From Termitomyces sp. T153 (taxonomy: Eukaryota > Basidiomycota > Agaricomycetes > Agaricales > Lyophyllaceae): 64,000 nt of DNA. The stretch is taken from NCBI GenBank assembly GCA_018296165.2, contig JACKQL020000048.1, forward strand, positions 333,865 through 397,864. The letters run 5' to 3'. Of the stretch, positions 24,043 through 35,342 are shown piece after piece (the stretch's first letter is position 1; every line of letters starts with the position of its first letter). Under the pieces are notes generated by a model. It made no database searches. It saw nothing but the letters and a program-made list of their open reading frames with translations, and was not told the DNA's origin. The translations under genes were made by a program, and so were the position numbers.

Positions 24043-25522
24043 ACATGTAAGTGAGTACCCAGCGATTCATTTCTGTGGTCTTCCTGATTATGTTGGTTCT
24101 AATATAATAGTATATACATAATGATACCCTTTCCTTACCATGTTCTGGTGATGTCTTCCTTTCCGATCATTTCCTGCCGACCTGTCAACCGTCTCCGAAT
24201 TACTCTGCAGATGTCACCTGCACATTCTACCATATACGTACGACCATTCACGTACGCTTTCTCCGTTGTCTGATTTGGCTAGTCAAGGTGATATTTGGTG
24301 TAAGAATCTTCGCCCTTGACTTCTTGTCCTCAGCTTTCAACTACCGCTCCTTTCCACGGACAGTTGGATGTGTCCTTCTTATCGTAAAAGTGAAGCTTCC
24401 TATTGGTTCTAATCGTTCGTATAAGCTTTACCACACTTATGGCGCGGTCGACGCCGGAAGTTAACTCCGTCAAGGCTGCAAAATACACACGGATACGAGT
24501 GCAATCTACACGAGCCGCTGCTTTTGCATTATCTGTTTTTATTGGTGGGAGCTCGATCAAGCAATGACTAGCGATACCAAATTTAGGGCCTGGGAATTAC
24601 TTCCGCCTCAAGGTCGGAATGACAGATTCCTTAGCACGTCATTAGCCTTGTTCAATCTCAAGGAATACCTCTGTCCCTGTGAGTAATCCACTGCAAACGA
24701 TCTAGTACCAAAATGGTGAACAACTACCAAAATGGTGAACAACTTGACCAAAGGAATATGCAACCTTATTGTGCGCTGATCGCTCTTTTCTAGGGCCATT
24801 ACCACAATGAGCTTGATCTTCACGTCGTTCATGGACTTCTTTCAAATTCGTATCTGTCCTGTAGTGGCTTTTACGGGAACACGTGTTGGGCTGTGTTGAG
24901 TTTTCAGAAGAAACGGTGAAAAGTTAAATACCATCTTGCACATGCATGATGTATTGACGATGACGGTCACCAATGATCTCCTTTGTTGAATAATCGAGGT
25001 GACGTCTCTCAACTCTGCAAATCCCGACGCGATAGCCACATGGCTACCACGTGGAAATTTAGGTTAGAGAACCGCTCCTTTGTGTGTTACTAAAGATCCA
25101 ATGGAAGTACTCGACACGGGGAGGCTAGGCGGAAAACCTGTGAAATGGAGACCCGATTTAGACACTTACTGACTAACGCGGTCCGTTCGGAAGCCTTGGC
25201 ATAGTTTCCACGATGATGATGCTCTGACGCATAAATAAGCATATCGCGGTCTATTTCGCCTCGATATTTTTCGGCTTCATTGTTTCCTTCCGGCTTACTT
25301 TTTTATTAACCCATTCTAAGGGACCCATTTTATCTGGTGAGTTTTACCGACTTGAATGTGGTGGGAGATTTGTTTATGCAATTTTATTCCCTATCCAGTC
25401 AAAGATTGGGCATCCGCTCCTTCTCAAACAACCAATCTCCTTCAGCGACAGCCTGTGAGTCGTCTTGGGTTTCATTGATTCGCTAGACCTCATTCCCGAA
25501 GCCAGGTGATGCTCTTGAGTAT
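24043..25522. other. Intergenic region
   Basis: No gene is recognisable in about 1.5 kb. CpG density is ordinary. A short tandem duplication ('accaaaatggtgaacaact', two copies) lies at about 24707-24745. Small frames on the minus strand show no family motif. Confidence 0.4.
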
Positions 25523-26740
25523 ATGGAGCTGACATTAGAGGCTTATCGCAACATTGTCAACTACCTTGGAAGTCGGCACGACGTAGCCACTCTTTGCAGG
25601 GTTTCAAAAGGATTCCAATATGTCTGCGAACGTGCACTGTACAACACCCTCTATTTGCGTGACATTAGTCGCACAATTTCCATTTGCAATACGCTCACCG
25701 GTCAACCCCGGCTTTCCGTTCTCGTCGATGCTCTAACGATATATTTATCGCATGATGAGGACGACAGCGACAATGATAACCAACATGAACACCCGGAAGA
25801 TATCGAAATGACGCCCATAATCGAAGCCTATTGGCCAGCCATTTCGGGTGCATTGAAAAAGACAAAACGGCTCCGTTACTTAAATATCCACATTAACAAG
25901 GCTACCAATAAGGCTGTTGCATGGGTCCTTGACGACTGCACTTTTCGGCTCCGACGATTTCACTGCGACCTGAACTGGGACTTTCACCTTGTCGCGTTTC
26001 TAAATACACAGGTTGATCTCATCGATCTCTACATACTGGATTATAATGAAACTGGTTCCGTCACGCCTATCAATAATGTATCCTCTCCCTCTCTTGTCCT
26101 CGATGCGAATTCTCTTCCTAATCTGGCGACTTTGGAATGTACGTTCTCAGAAGCTGCGATCGCTTTAGTCCCAGGGCGACCTATTACTCATCTCAAGACA
26201 TGCTTCTCACGCCTCGATCTCTTCGAGAAGCGAGAAGAGATGGCTCTTCTCTTTTCAAAAATAAAACTCTCCACTCAACCTTTCCGCTCGCTTGACATAG
26301 CAGATTCGACATATAGCGAGGCGTTTTCCATGGAACTTATTTCCTCAGTGGTCCGCTTTAGAGCCACCATCAGTGAATTGCGCTATATTGGAACACTTGT
26401 TTTGCCAGTCATGGGGAAAGAGGTGCGCAACTTGTTTTCATGTCATTCTATATCGCTTGATTTCTGACACTCCTAAATCGGTAAGCGCCTGCGTTTTTAT
26501 GGCCTTTTGATGGGGTTACCGCGGGTTCAGTGTGTTGAGGTTGAGGTATCTGAATGGGTGCCTGCGCCTGCGTCGCCTTCTGCTTTTCGTGCACTGTCTA
26601 GCGAGATGCGCCTGTACACCCCGACCGTCATGCGCGTAATCTTTGTTAACGAGTTTGATCGGACGGTGGTCACTGCTGTCAATGGTGTTTGGCGTGTTGA
26701 GCCAGACGTCAACACCGATATGCTGTGGAGAGATATATGA
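25523..26740 (+). CDS. F-box-like hypothetical protein, 2 exons, 384 aa
   Basis: Exons 25523-26422 and 26486-26740, 1155 nt in phase across one 63-bp intron. The N-terminus (MELTLEAYRNIVNYLGSRHD, then VATLCRVSKGFQYVCERAL) is a divergent F-box of the type common in Agaricomycetes: hydrophobic helix, 'L' spacing and the 'lc.vsk.f...a...ly' tail. The remainder has leucine-rich strands ('LKKTKRLRYLNIHIN', 'LPNLATLECTF', 'PITHLKTCFSRLDLF') that may form an LRR-like surface. An acidic stretch (DEDDSDNDN) occurs near residue 80. I could not name a function. These families are large and expanded in this group of fungi. Confidence 0.65.
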
Positions 26741-27093
26741 AGACTGCCTGCCGTCTCTATCCTTGCTGATTTTTGAACCTTATGCCTACGTGATGGGCCG
26801 CGTCCGTATATATATTGTGCGCTCGACTGTTTTTGTAGCCCTATAGCACATCGTTTGCAACACTCTGCGCCAAGTCTACACCGTACAAGTATCTCAGTTA
26901 TGACGACTCTGCAGTGAAGACTGCTCAATATCATGTGATTCTGCTTGTAAAAATAGTATTGCGCATTGAAGCACACATCCTCATCGCCAAAGAGGCAAGG
27001 CATGCATGATGTCATCACAATTATACGATCACATGTCATTCGCTCTGGAAAGACGTCATCGTCGCGCAAACGCGTCATAGACATCCTGGCGAG

Positions 27094-27100
27094 TATATAA
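27094..27100 (+). promoter_or_regulatory. TATA box of the CsbD-like gene
   Basis: TATATAA sits 88-94 bp upstream of the ATG at 27188, followed by a pyrimidine-rich 5' leader. The position is reasonable for a strong core promoter of a small stress protein. Confidence 0.6.
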
Positions 27101-27187
27101 GACCATAGCCCCCTTGGAATGCTCTTTACTTCGAAACAATACCTTTATATCAAGATACCACCTCCCCTGTTATAATCACTCTTTACA

Positions 27188-27654
27188 ATGTCGTCCAACG
27201 GATCTCCCAAGTTCGTCATTCGTCTTTGACCCACCCGCTCTTACTCACCTGTTGTTGCAGCAAGACCACCGGTCAACTCCATTCGGTCAAGGGCACCACC
27301 GTCGAGACCGTGAGTAATATCGTAGTAGTTCTTTGCTTGGGTTTCTTAGGCGTCTTTCAGATCGGGAATCTCACCGGCTCTGCGTCGTGGCAGCAGTCGG
27401 GCAAAGAGGAGCACGCGCAGGGCGAAGCCGAGTACAAGGCGGCCCAAGCTAAGGGTTATGCCGAGGGCATCGCCGATCGCATTGGTGGATACAAGGATTC
27501 CATCGTTGGTGCTGTGAGCGGTGACAAAGCCCAGCAGACCTCTGGTGAGCATATCTCTAAACATCTTTGAGGGCGTGATATATAAGGTCGATCCGCAGGT
27601 AACGTTCAGCAGGAGAAAGGCAAGGCGGAGCAGAAGGCCAATGAGGTCTCTTGA
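27188..27654 (+). CDS. CsbD-like small protein, 4 exons, 103 aa
   Basis: Exons 27188-27210, 27261-27309, 27361-27544, 27599-27654; 312 nt in phase. The product is hydrophilic and rich in Gly, Ala, Glu, Lys and Gln: [20 protein letters not shown], then '[20 protein letters not shown]', '[20 protein letters not shown]' and '[20 protein letters not shown]'. This is the fungal CsbD-like family, some members of which were described as binding mismatched or cruciform DNA and which resemble bacterial general-stress proteins. It has no membrane segment and no signal. The strong TATA upstream fits inducible expression. Function in this organism is inferred from family only. Confidence 0.8.
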
Positions 27655-28050
27655 TCAATTCTCTATCGCATTACTCTTGACGAGTAACAGTACTATTAGC
27701 CTAAGTGATAAATACACAAGTGGATGATTTCATACGATCTTTAAACACCCGTCGGGTTTACTCTAAATATTAATCACAATGAAATGCGACAGGCTGATAG
27801 CAAATGACGCCTACTCGAGGATATAGAATCAGTAAATCGTAGATTGTATCACTACTCTAATAGGAATATATGTAATGTGAATATGTTATATATGGAAGTG
27901 TCACTATTGCTGATAGGTGTGGGTGGGTGGGTCAAGAGAAAGATGCAAAGTGGAGAATGGATCACGAGAATGAGCGCTTGTAGACGGCGCGTAGATGATG
28001 GTTCGAAACTAAGAGGCACGAAGCATGTGACCGCGACTGCTCAGCAGGAA
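27655..28050. other. Intergenic region before the transposon block
   Basis: 3' flank of the CsbD-like gene. CpG content is normal up to about 28140. No feature beyond short AT-rich stretches is visible. Confidence 0.4.
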
Positions 28051-28815
28051 ACGTGTTCCGCATTCATTCCGTGCCTCCCTTTTGCGGACTTCCATTTCCT
28101 GTCTTCCACTCGTTCAGGCCTGCTGCGTTGCGTACTCAGGCCTATTATGCAATGGAGAGTACACAGTTGGAAAGGTGGCAAGTATTCATCTTCCCTTAAC
28201 CTCTCCCACAACTCTGTCAAATTCCTGCCAGACTTTGAGTGGGCCACTCATATCTGCCTCACCTTACTAGCCTCTAATACCAACCCATTCCAGAAAGGTA
28301 TCACCATTGCAGTTGTTTCCACTCTAGAATGCCCTACCTGTTCAGTCACCACACTCAAGAATCTCTTTATCAAGCTTCCCCATGATAGAAACACCACTCT
28401 CTTTGAGGAACCAGGTGTCAAGGTGCTCTCTTATGCTTTCTTCATCAAAGCCATGAGATATGCCCTTACCCTTGCTGGTAAAAACCCAAAACACTTCAAG
28501 AAAGTTCATCTCTTCCCACAATGCTCACCCAAAAAACTTGAACAACTCATACCATTGTTTTTCCTCCTCTTGTCAAATCATTGCCTCCAATTAATGTATT
28601 GGGCAATTGAGTTGGGGGGTTGCCCAGGTTAATCTAGGTAACAATTGTTCTATTTCCTTTTTATGCTGTGGGCTCCAGTTAGGACAACCTTGTCATCTCA
28701 CACTGCAGTAGAAAAAGGGTGAAAAGAAGAAAATATATGGGAAACACAAGACAGCAGAGTTTTGATTTTCTTAACTGAATAAATTTGTTAACAACAGACA
28801 GAACCAACAACACTG
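28051..28815 (+). pseudogene. Truncated tyrosine-recombinase fragment of a DIRS-type element
   Basis: Plus-strand frames contain 'VAYSGLLCNGEYTVGK' (28082-28175), then after a frame change GGKYSSSLNLSHNSVKFLPD, 'ICLTLLASNTNPFQKGITI', 'SYAFFIKAMRYALTLAGKNP'. These align with the recombinase blocks of the Ngaro-type element at 3.5-4.7 kb, though on the other strand. The C-terminal HSFRRG region is scrambled. The fragment crosses a composition boundary: CpGs are common left of about 28140 and almost absent to the right. No terminal repeats are recognisable. Confidence 0.65.
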
Positions 28816-28820
28816 GTCAA
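28816..28820. other. Target site duplication GTCAA (left)
   Basis: GTCAA directly left of the left LTR repeats exactly at 35338-35342, right of the right LTR. A 5-bp duplication is what Ty3/gypsy integrases make. Confidence 0.85.
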
Positions 28821-29357
28821 TGTAAGGGCAACCTCTGGAGGCTGTGGCTCAATCATATCCAAAGTTCATTCAGCATCTATAAGAAGTTTTAGAGTTTTAG
28901 CTACTCATCTGGCAGAGGGAGATCCAAAGAGAACAAGTCTAAGGATTCCAATGCCAGTGTTTGGAAAATTTACTCTAAAGCTTCTGGAAGAAACACCCAA
29001 CAACAACTCAATCTGGAGTCTGATCAAAAGTGGAAAACCATTGTAAATGGCCTTGATCTCCAGACTCCCAGCACATGACTATGTACATATATAAACAAAA
29101 GATAGCCCTTAGTCAAAAGTACTTGTGGTCCAAAGATGGGAGGCTTACAATGAGTGGTAGGCCCAGAATGCAGGAAACAATCTAGGGGTCTGGCAAAAGG
29201 CTATGTGGAAGGGGCAACACTTGTTGGAATTATGGACAGAGAACAAGTACAGCCTGAGGGCTAGAACTCCAGCAGATAGGGAAAACAAAGGAGAATAAAG
29301 AAAAAAAACTATAAGGAGAGAGAACAGGACAGAGGAAAAATGGGACATCCCCTGACA
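28821..29357 (-). repeat. 3' LTR of the chromovirus
   Basis: 537 bp, similar over its whole length to 34783-35337. On the minus strand it starts TGTCAGGGGATG and ends CTTACA, the usual TG..CA ends. Confidence 0.9.
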
Positions 29358-29371
29358 TCACCCCCCCTCTA
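29358..29371 (-). other. Polypurine tract of the chromovirus
   Basis: On the minus strand the 14 nt next to the 3' LTR read TAGAGGGGGGGTGA, the expected primer for plus-strand DNA synthesis. Confidence 0.8.
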
Positions 29372-29439
29372 GCATGTGGCATCTTAACATACTGGGTAGA
29401 AGAAGTCATGAATTGCCTGGTCAGCTGCTGAAATGGGGT

Positions 29440-30600
29440 AGATGCCTCAGATGGCTTTTGGGGCATTGGGATGCCTATGGTAGAAGTCCCAGACCAGGGC
29501 TGGTACATGTACATTAGCCTGTAGTTCCCAAGAGATGTCCTCAATGCTATATCCCTTCCATTTCACCTTGAACTGCAGCTTTCCTTAGAATATCCTGCTA
29601 CCCAAGATTTCCTCCACTTCATACTCCTCATCATTGACTAGGACTGGTAGTGGGAGTAGCTTAGGGCATTGGCCCAGGATTGGATCCTTGGGCTGGAAAC
29701 AGCTTGACAACATTGAAGACTGGGTGCAATTGGAGCTTAAGTCAATATGCTAAAGGCCCTACCTTCTTTTCCACCATAAAGGGGCCCAGATGATGATGTG
29801 ACAGCTTCTAGGATGGCCTTGTTGTCTTAATGTCTGAGCTATCTAAGTACACATGGTCTTCTGGCTTGTAAACTGGGGCTGGTGTCTGACGCTGATCATA
29901 GTACTGTGCCATGTCCTTCTTGGCCTTCACCAATACAGCTTTTGCCTCTTTCTGTGCCCTCTTCATCTGGTCCACAAACTTGTTGACAGAATCATTCTCA
30001 GGAGGGCATGCCCAAGGTTCAAATCCCATGTGGGGGTGCCTGCTAGTATCCAGGAAGAATGGAGTCATCTGTGTGGAAGAGTGCACATGGTTGTTGTATT
30101 GGAATTCAGCATCTGGCAGCAGCTCATTCCAGTCATCCTGCCTCTCATTACAAAACAGGTGGAGATACTGTTCTAGTTCCTGATTAACATGTTTTGTCTG
30201 CTCATCTGACTGGGGGTGATAGGCCATGGTAGTATGGAGCTTCACTCCCAGCAGGTGGTACAGTTCCCAAGTAAACTCTGCCACAAACTGGGGGCCCCAG
30301 TCAGAGATATACTCATCTGACAGACTATGGAGCTTCCAGACATTCTTGTGATACAGGCTAGCTGCTCTCAAGGCAGAGCATGTGGTGTGGGTAGGGATGA
30401 AGTGGGCCCATTTGTCATAGAGATCCACCACTACCATCACAGCATCATACCCATGAGCATCTGGAAGTTCCACAATGAAATCTACTGATGCAACACTCCA
30501 GTGAGCTGCTAGAATAGGGAGAGGGTATAGCTGCCCCATAGGTGTCTGGTGGCAAGGCTTGGTGTGGAGGCAGAGATCACAGGTGCTAGTGTAGGTGCCT
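29440..30600 (-). pseudogene. Integrase with C-terminal chromodomain, broken
   Basis: The integrase core reads 'VDFIVELPDAHGYDAVMVVV' with the first Asp, 'YISDWGPQFVAEFTW' with the second, and 'YHPQSDEQTKHVNQELEQYL' with the Glu. The family has SDRGPQF and QTERVNQ, so Arg to Trp and Glu-Arg to Lys-His changes are evident, typical of CpG decay. Downstream at about 29650-29450 comes 'EYEVEEILGSRIF', then after a stop GKLQFKVKWKGY and SWE, a chromodomain. Chromodomains on such integrases recognise methylated histone H3 and steer insertion into heterochromatin. The frame is interrupted several times. Confidence 0.85.
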
Positions 30601-30999
30601 ACATATTAGGAGATCTGTGGCCACTAGTAATTCTGGAATACCAGCTCTAGCATCTTCCACCTTCCAGGATGTCCAGCTACCTGAGAGTCATAGTGTTGCT
30701 CTACAATGCACTGGCAAAGTTCTAGAATGTTAGGCATATAGATGTGTCCTCAAAAGGTCAGAAGACCATCCTGAAGACCCCACTCATCTGCATGCACAGA
30801 CTTAACCCTGCTTGCTCATTGAGCTTGTAGGGCCTGTGCAGCCTAGGGAGCAGCATCCTCTTGTGCACCCTCTCAGTTCCCTCTTTGAATGTCTCTGAGA
30901 ATGTTTGCCTTGTCCCCTTGGACCACAATCCCTTCTAGAGCATGGATAGTAAAGAGCTTAGGCTTGAGGAGGACAATGTTGTCATTATCCCCTGCCCTC

Positions 31000-32640
31000 A
31001 TTCCATGGTCAGCCCACCTGGACAATGCATCCAGTTTGCCCATGCTCCATCCAGGTTTGTGATGTGGTGAGAAGTCAAAGTTGGCCAGATACAGGGACTA
31101 CTGAGCTTGGCATCAATTCAGCTTCTGAGCCATATGGAAGTACTCAAGGTTCTTGTGGTCTGTCCAGATTTCAAACTCATGCTGTGTGCCCTCAAGGAAA
31201 TGCTGCCATTCTTCAAAGGACCAAATAATTGCAAGCATCTCCTTGTCATAAATCTCATAGGTCTGTTTTACTGTGTCAAGGCTTTTGGAGTAGAAAGCTA
31301 CTAGATGCCACTTGCCATCCTCCTTTGACTGCTAGAAGAGGACTGCTCCTGTGGCAAAGTCTGAGCTATCTGCTTCAACATGGAAGAGAGTCATCATCTG
31401 GAAACAGGAGGACAGGTTTTGAGGTAACGGCTTATTTGAGGGCATCAAAGGCAGCTTGCTATGGAGGCTCCCATTGCCATACTGCATCCTTGCCTGTGAG
31501 GTTGAAGAGGAGATGTGCATGGTGGGAGAAATCCTGTATGAACCTCCAGTAGAAGTTGACAAACCCAAGAAAGGCCTGTACTTCCTTCTTGTTCCTTGGC
31601 TCAGGCCACTCCCCTACACCTGCCACTTTAATGGGGTCCATCTCAGCCATTCCATATGAGATAATCAACCCTAGGTACTCCACCTTAGTCTGCTCAAATT
31701 CACATTTTTCAAGCTTTGAATAGAGCTGGTGTTGGCAGAGGCATTCCCAGACAATGCACATGACCTGGTGATGCTCCTCCAAGGTTTTAGTGTAGATGAG
31801 AATATCATCCAGATACATGCAAGCAACACCTTCCACAATCAGATCACAGAAGATGTCATTCATCATAGTCTGGAAGGTGGCTGGGCTGTTTGTGAGGCTA
31901 AACAACATCACTAGAGGTTCAAAGAGTCCACAATTAGTTTGGAACACTGCCTTCCACTCATCTCCCTCTTTGATGCAGACATTATTGTAGCCCCAACAGA
32001 TGTCCAACTTGGTGAAGTAGCATGTGCTTCAAAGATTGTTGATGAGATCTGAGATGAGTGGTAAAGGATAGCAATTCTTTACTGTCATCACATTCAAGAC
32101 TCAATAGTCCTGAACCAGACAAAGAGATCTGTCCTTCTTAATGAAAAAGACTGAGGAGGCCATTGAAGACTTAAAGGGTTGTATCTGTCCAGAGCTCAGA
32201 TTTTTCTGTAGGAATGTGTCCAGCTCATCCTGCTCATGGGGCACAAGAAGATAGACTTTGCAGCTGGAGGGTTCTGTGTCTGGTATCAGCTCAATTGCAT
32301 AATCCCACTGTTTATGCTCTGGGAGTGAATTGAAGGATGCCTTGGAGAATACATCCTCAAAATTGTGGAGGTGATCAGGAACTGTGCTATGAAAAGGCTT
32401 GGGCTAGTAGTTTGCCACAAATGCCTCAGCCAGATGTTGAGAAGTGGTCTGACTGGCCTGAATCTCTACTACTGTAGGAGGGGAGCAGAGCATTGTAGCA
32501 TAGATTCTATCACCTACCTCAATTTTTCCATCTGGAGACTCTGGGTCTAGAGCACTGGTGGATTCTCCTTTGCCTTCATCTTCCTCTTGAAGTTCATATC
32601 CAACACCTCAGACATCCTTGTAAAGAGCCTCTCTAGGAGG
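31000..32640 (-). pseudogene. Reverse transcriptase-RNase H of the chromovirus, broken
   Basis: RT blocks on the minus strand: KNCYPLPLISDL, then 'LDICWGYNNVCIKEGDEWK', 'FSLTNSPATFQTMMNDIF' and the catalytic MYLDDILIYT with both aspartates intact. 'FLGFVNFYWRFIQDFSHHA' marks the connection. RNase H follows with 'FHVEADSSDFATGAVLF', 'YDKEMLAIIWSFEEWQHFL', 'FEIWTDHKNLEYF' and 'KPGWSMGKLDALSRWADH'. Several stops and one frame change occur. The longest intact frame is 32007-31459. Confidence 0.85.
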
Positions 32641-32818
32641 GAATGCCAAAGGAGGGGGGATTCAGGAGGTTGAGATCAGCATAAAGTAGATGCCCAGTAC
32701 AACAGGCATGCATGGCAGCACACTCACAAACCTTTGCTTTATGCTCCTGACAGGCTTCTTCAGCACAAGTCATTCAATGACAACAAGAGCAACAACTTAT
32801 CTTTACCTTGCTCTTAGT

Positions 32819-34780
32819 CTAGTCAATCTCAGGGTTGTGTTCACATAACCAGATGAACCCTAAGATCATGTTTTGTTTTCCCAGACTAGTGACAGCAAAA
32901 GTGGCTTGCTCAGAAGTAGTCTTTGTAATGGAGGACCAGGTCCACCACAGAGCAAATAGAGCCAGCTTCATCAAGCATGCCATCAATATTGTACACAGAA
33001 ATAGGATGAGATAGGAGGTGAGTAGTGAAACAATGTTGCTGCACATAGTATGTGTCAAGGAAGAGGCCCATTACACCACTGTCAAGCAGGGCAACCACAC
33101 TTCAGGTCTGCTGGGTGATCATTGTCTCAATTTCTACCTGTAGCTTCAGAGAGTTAGTGGAAGGGATGGAAGCAACAACATAACAACAGGGGAGACAGCA
33201 TTCCCATGCAGGAATCTGGAGGCATGGGTTAGGAGGTGTGTTTCCAGTGGAGACTTTAGCTGGGGAGGGGGTTTGTATGTCTGAGGAGGGGCTTATCATT
33301 TTGGGCATAGTATCAAAAGCAGCAACAGATATATTTGATTCTACAAATAGGGGAGCAAAATGATTGGCACTAGGCAATGGCAGCATATAAGTCATCTGTT
33401 GCCCTTTTAAAAATCCTCCTCTGACTCTGTGAGAACCTCCTCTAATATGTTGGCTGCCTCATTAGAGTGAACAGTGATAGGTGCATCAGAGGAAGGAGTT
33501 CCTATTGCATCCCAGGCTGCTAGGAGTTGGATGAGCAGCTCTTCTCACTTGGATGCAGACAGGTAGTGGACCTCTAGCTCTTGAGGACAGTAGCAGGCAA
33601 AGTGACCAGCCTTTCCACAGCATTGACACAACAGAGGAGTAGAGGATCACTGTTGGGAGGTGTCAACATTCATTGGGACTCCTTGGGCCAGGGAGCACAA
33701 GGGGGCAACATGGGATGGAAGGGGAAGAGTTGCACTTGCTTGTGGGGTGGCTAGAGCAGGTGTGAAAGGAGGAACTTGGGAGGTAAACCCACCATGAGGA
33801 AAGGGAAACATTGAGGGTTGCATCCACTGCAGCTCATGTTGTAGTTCCATCAACTGCTACAGCTCACATGCACCTTGTACCAGGTATTGACATGCTCATC
33901 ATCTGGGCAGCCCTCAGCCAAACTGTCAATACAGTCCATGAGAGAGGGGTGGAGTCTGTCATGGAAGGTGAGGCAGAGTTGCAGGCCATCTGGATAGCTA
34001 GCCTATTCACTAAGGCATTGAGAGAGTCAATGTACTCATCCAGTAACTGCTTTTCTTGACCATACTGGGTTTGGTCTCAAAAGGAAAGAGCTGCAGTCTT
34101 AGTGGGGTCAAGAGAAGAGAACTTGGCTCAGAACTCCTTCTCAAACTCTATCCAGCCAAAAAAAACTCTCAACTCCTCCTGGGTGTCAAAAAATGCACAG
34201 TGCATAAGTTGAAGTTTGGCTTGCTTTCATATAGGAGAGAACCCAGGCAATTTTCAATGCATCAGAGGCAAAGGCTTTACCTCTCAACTAGATATAGGTG
34301 ATGCAAGACTGGAGGAAACATTTCCCAACTCTACAGTCCTCATCAAATACATCAGAGAGCACAGGGTGAGGAAGTTTGGAGTGGAGTGCTAAAACCTTCA
34401 AGCTAGGTGCAGAAGAGAACCTTTCTGCAGCTGCTGAGGGTCCAGGGGGAGGAGTAGAAGTGAGGGGGAGACATTGTGGGGAGCATGGAGGGAAAGGGAC
34501 ACTGCTTCAGTGGTTTGACAGAGCCCAGTGAGTTCAGCAGTGTGGAAGGTAAGAAAGGCTTGGATAAGTTGAAGCTGTGTCTCTAGGTCCAGCCAATGAC
34601 TCTAGGCATCATTCTGGGGGCTTGAAGCATCAGAAGGAGGTGCTGGAGGGGGTTGGTTGGGTCATAGAAGAAGCACAGGGGGCACTAAGACACTGGTGGG
34701 GGAGAGACCTTTTGAGGAACCAAGTAGAAACTCAGGCAACTGAGAGGGGGGCTCCCAGACCAAATCTAGAGACTTGTTCT
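32819..34780 (-). pseudogene. Gag and protease of the chromovirus, broken
   Basis: Gag is scattered over short frames between 34780 and 33400. A zinc knuckle CQCCGKAGHFACYC (C-x2-C-x4-H-x4-C) lies near 33590-33640 on the minus strand, preceded by a proline-rich stretch. The protease active site reads ALLDSGVMGLFLD near 33060-33098, where the family has LLDSGATGxFID, with 'VYNIDGMLDEAGSI' after it. The level of frame damage is higher than in the RT. Confidence 0.75.
34770..34780 (-). other. Self-priming primer-binding site of the chromovirus
   Basis: The minus-strand sequence 2 nt inside the 5' LTR is AGAACAAGTCT. Its exact complement AGACTTGTTCT occurs on the minus strand inside both LTRs (34919-34909 and 28940-28930). 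No tRNA 3'-end (TGG) signature is present. This is the arrangement of Tf1-type self-priming, in which the 5' end of the RNA folds back as primer. Confidence 0.6.
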
Positions 34781-34782
34781 GC

Positions 34783-35337
34783 TGTAAGAGTGACCTCTGG
34801 AGGCTGTGGCTCAATCACACAACTGGCAGAGGGAGATCCAAACTCTATTCAGCATCTACAAGAAGTTCTAGAGTTCTAGCTACTCACCTGGCAGAGGGAG
34901 ATCCAAAGAGAACAAGTCTAAGGATCTCCAATGCCAGTGTTTGGAAAATTTACTCTAGAGCTTCTGGAAGAAACACCCAACAACAAGTCAATCTGGAGTC
35001 TGATCAAAAGCAGAAATCCATGTAAATGGCCTTGATCTCCAGACTCCCAGCATGTGACTATGTACAAATATGACCAAAAGATAGCCCTTAGTTGGAAGTA
35101 CTTGTGGTCCAAGAATGGGAGGCCTACAATGAGTGGTAGGCTTGGAATGCAGGAAACAATCCAGGGGTCTGGTAAGAGGCCATGTAGAAGGGGCAATACT
35201 TGTCAGAATTATGAACAGAGAACCAGTGTGGCCTGAGGGCTAGAACTGGGACCAGCAGATAGGGAAAACAAAGGAGAATAAAGGAAAACCATAAGGAGGG
35301 AGAACAGGACAGAGGGGGAATGGGACATCCCCTGATA
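34783..35337 (-). repeat. 5' LTR of the chromovirus
   Basis: 555 bp, longer than its partner because a block 'ggcagagggagatccaaa' is present twice (about 34821 and 34890). Its outer end reads TATCAGGGG on the minus strand where the other LTR has TGTCAGGGG, a G-to-A change of the terminal TG. A TATA-like TAAATTTT on the minus strand (34952-34945) lies about 26-33 nt before the inferred RNA start at 34919. Confidence 0.88.
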
Positions 35338-35342
35338 GTCAA
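35338..35342. other. Target site duplication GTCAA (right)
   Basis: Exact match to 28816-28820 on the other side of the element. Confidence 0.85.

Larger units (their letters stand above)
28821..35337 (-). mobile_element. Chromodomain Ty3/gypsy LTR retrotransposon (chromovirus), full length, decayed
   Basis: 6.5-kb element on the minus strand with a 555-bp 5' LTR (35337-34783), gag, protease, RT, RNase H, integrase, chromodomain and a 537-bp 3' LTR (29357-28821), flanked by a GTCAA target duplication. The order is the standard Ty3/gypsy order. All coding regions carry stops or frameshifts and the element is nearly CpG-free, so it is dead. The presence of an 11-nt self-complementary primer site places it with Tf1/sushi-like elements. 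Confidence 0.9.

Noticed and set aside
30005..30025. Possible tRNA B-box ('aggttcaaatccc') on the plus strand
   Set aside because: It is the reverse complement of integrase coding sequence (GFEPWA) and no other tRNA arms are present.
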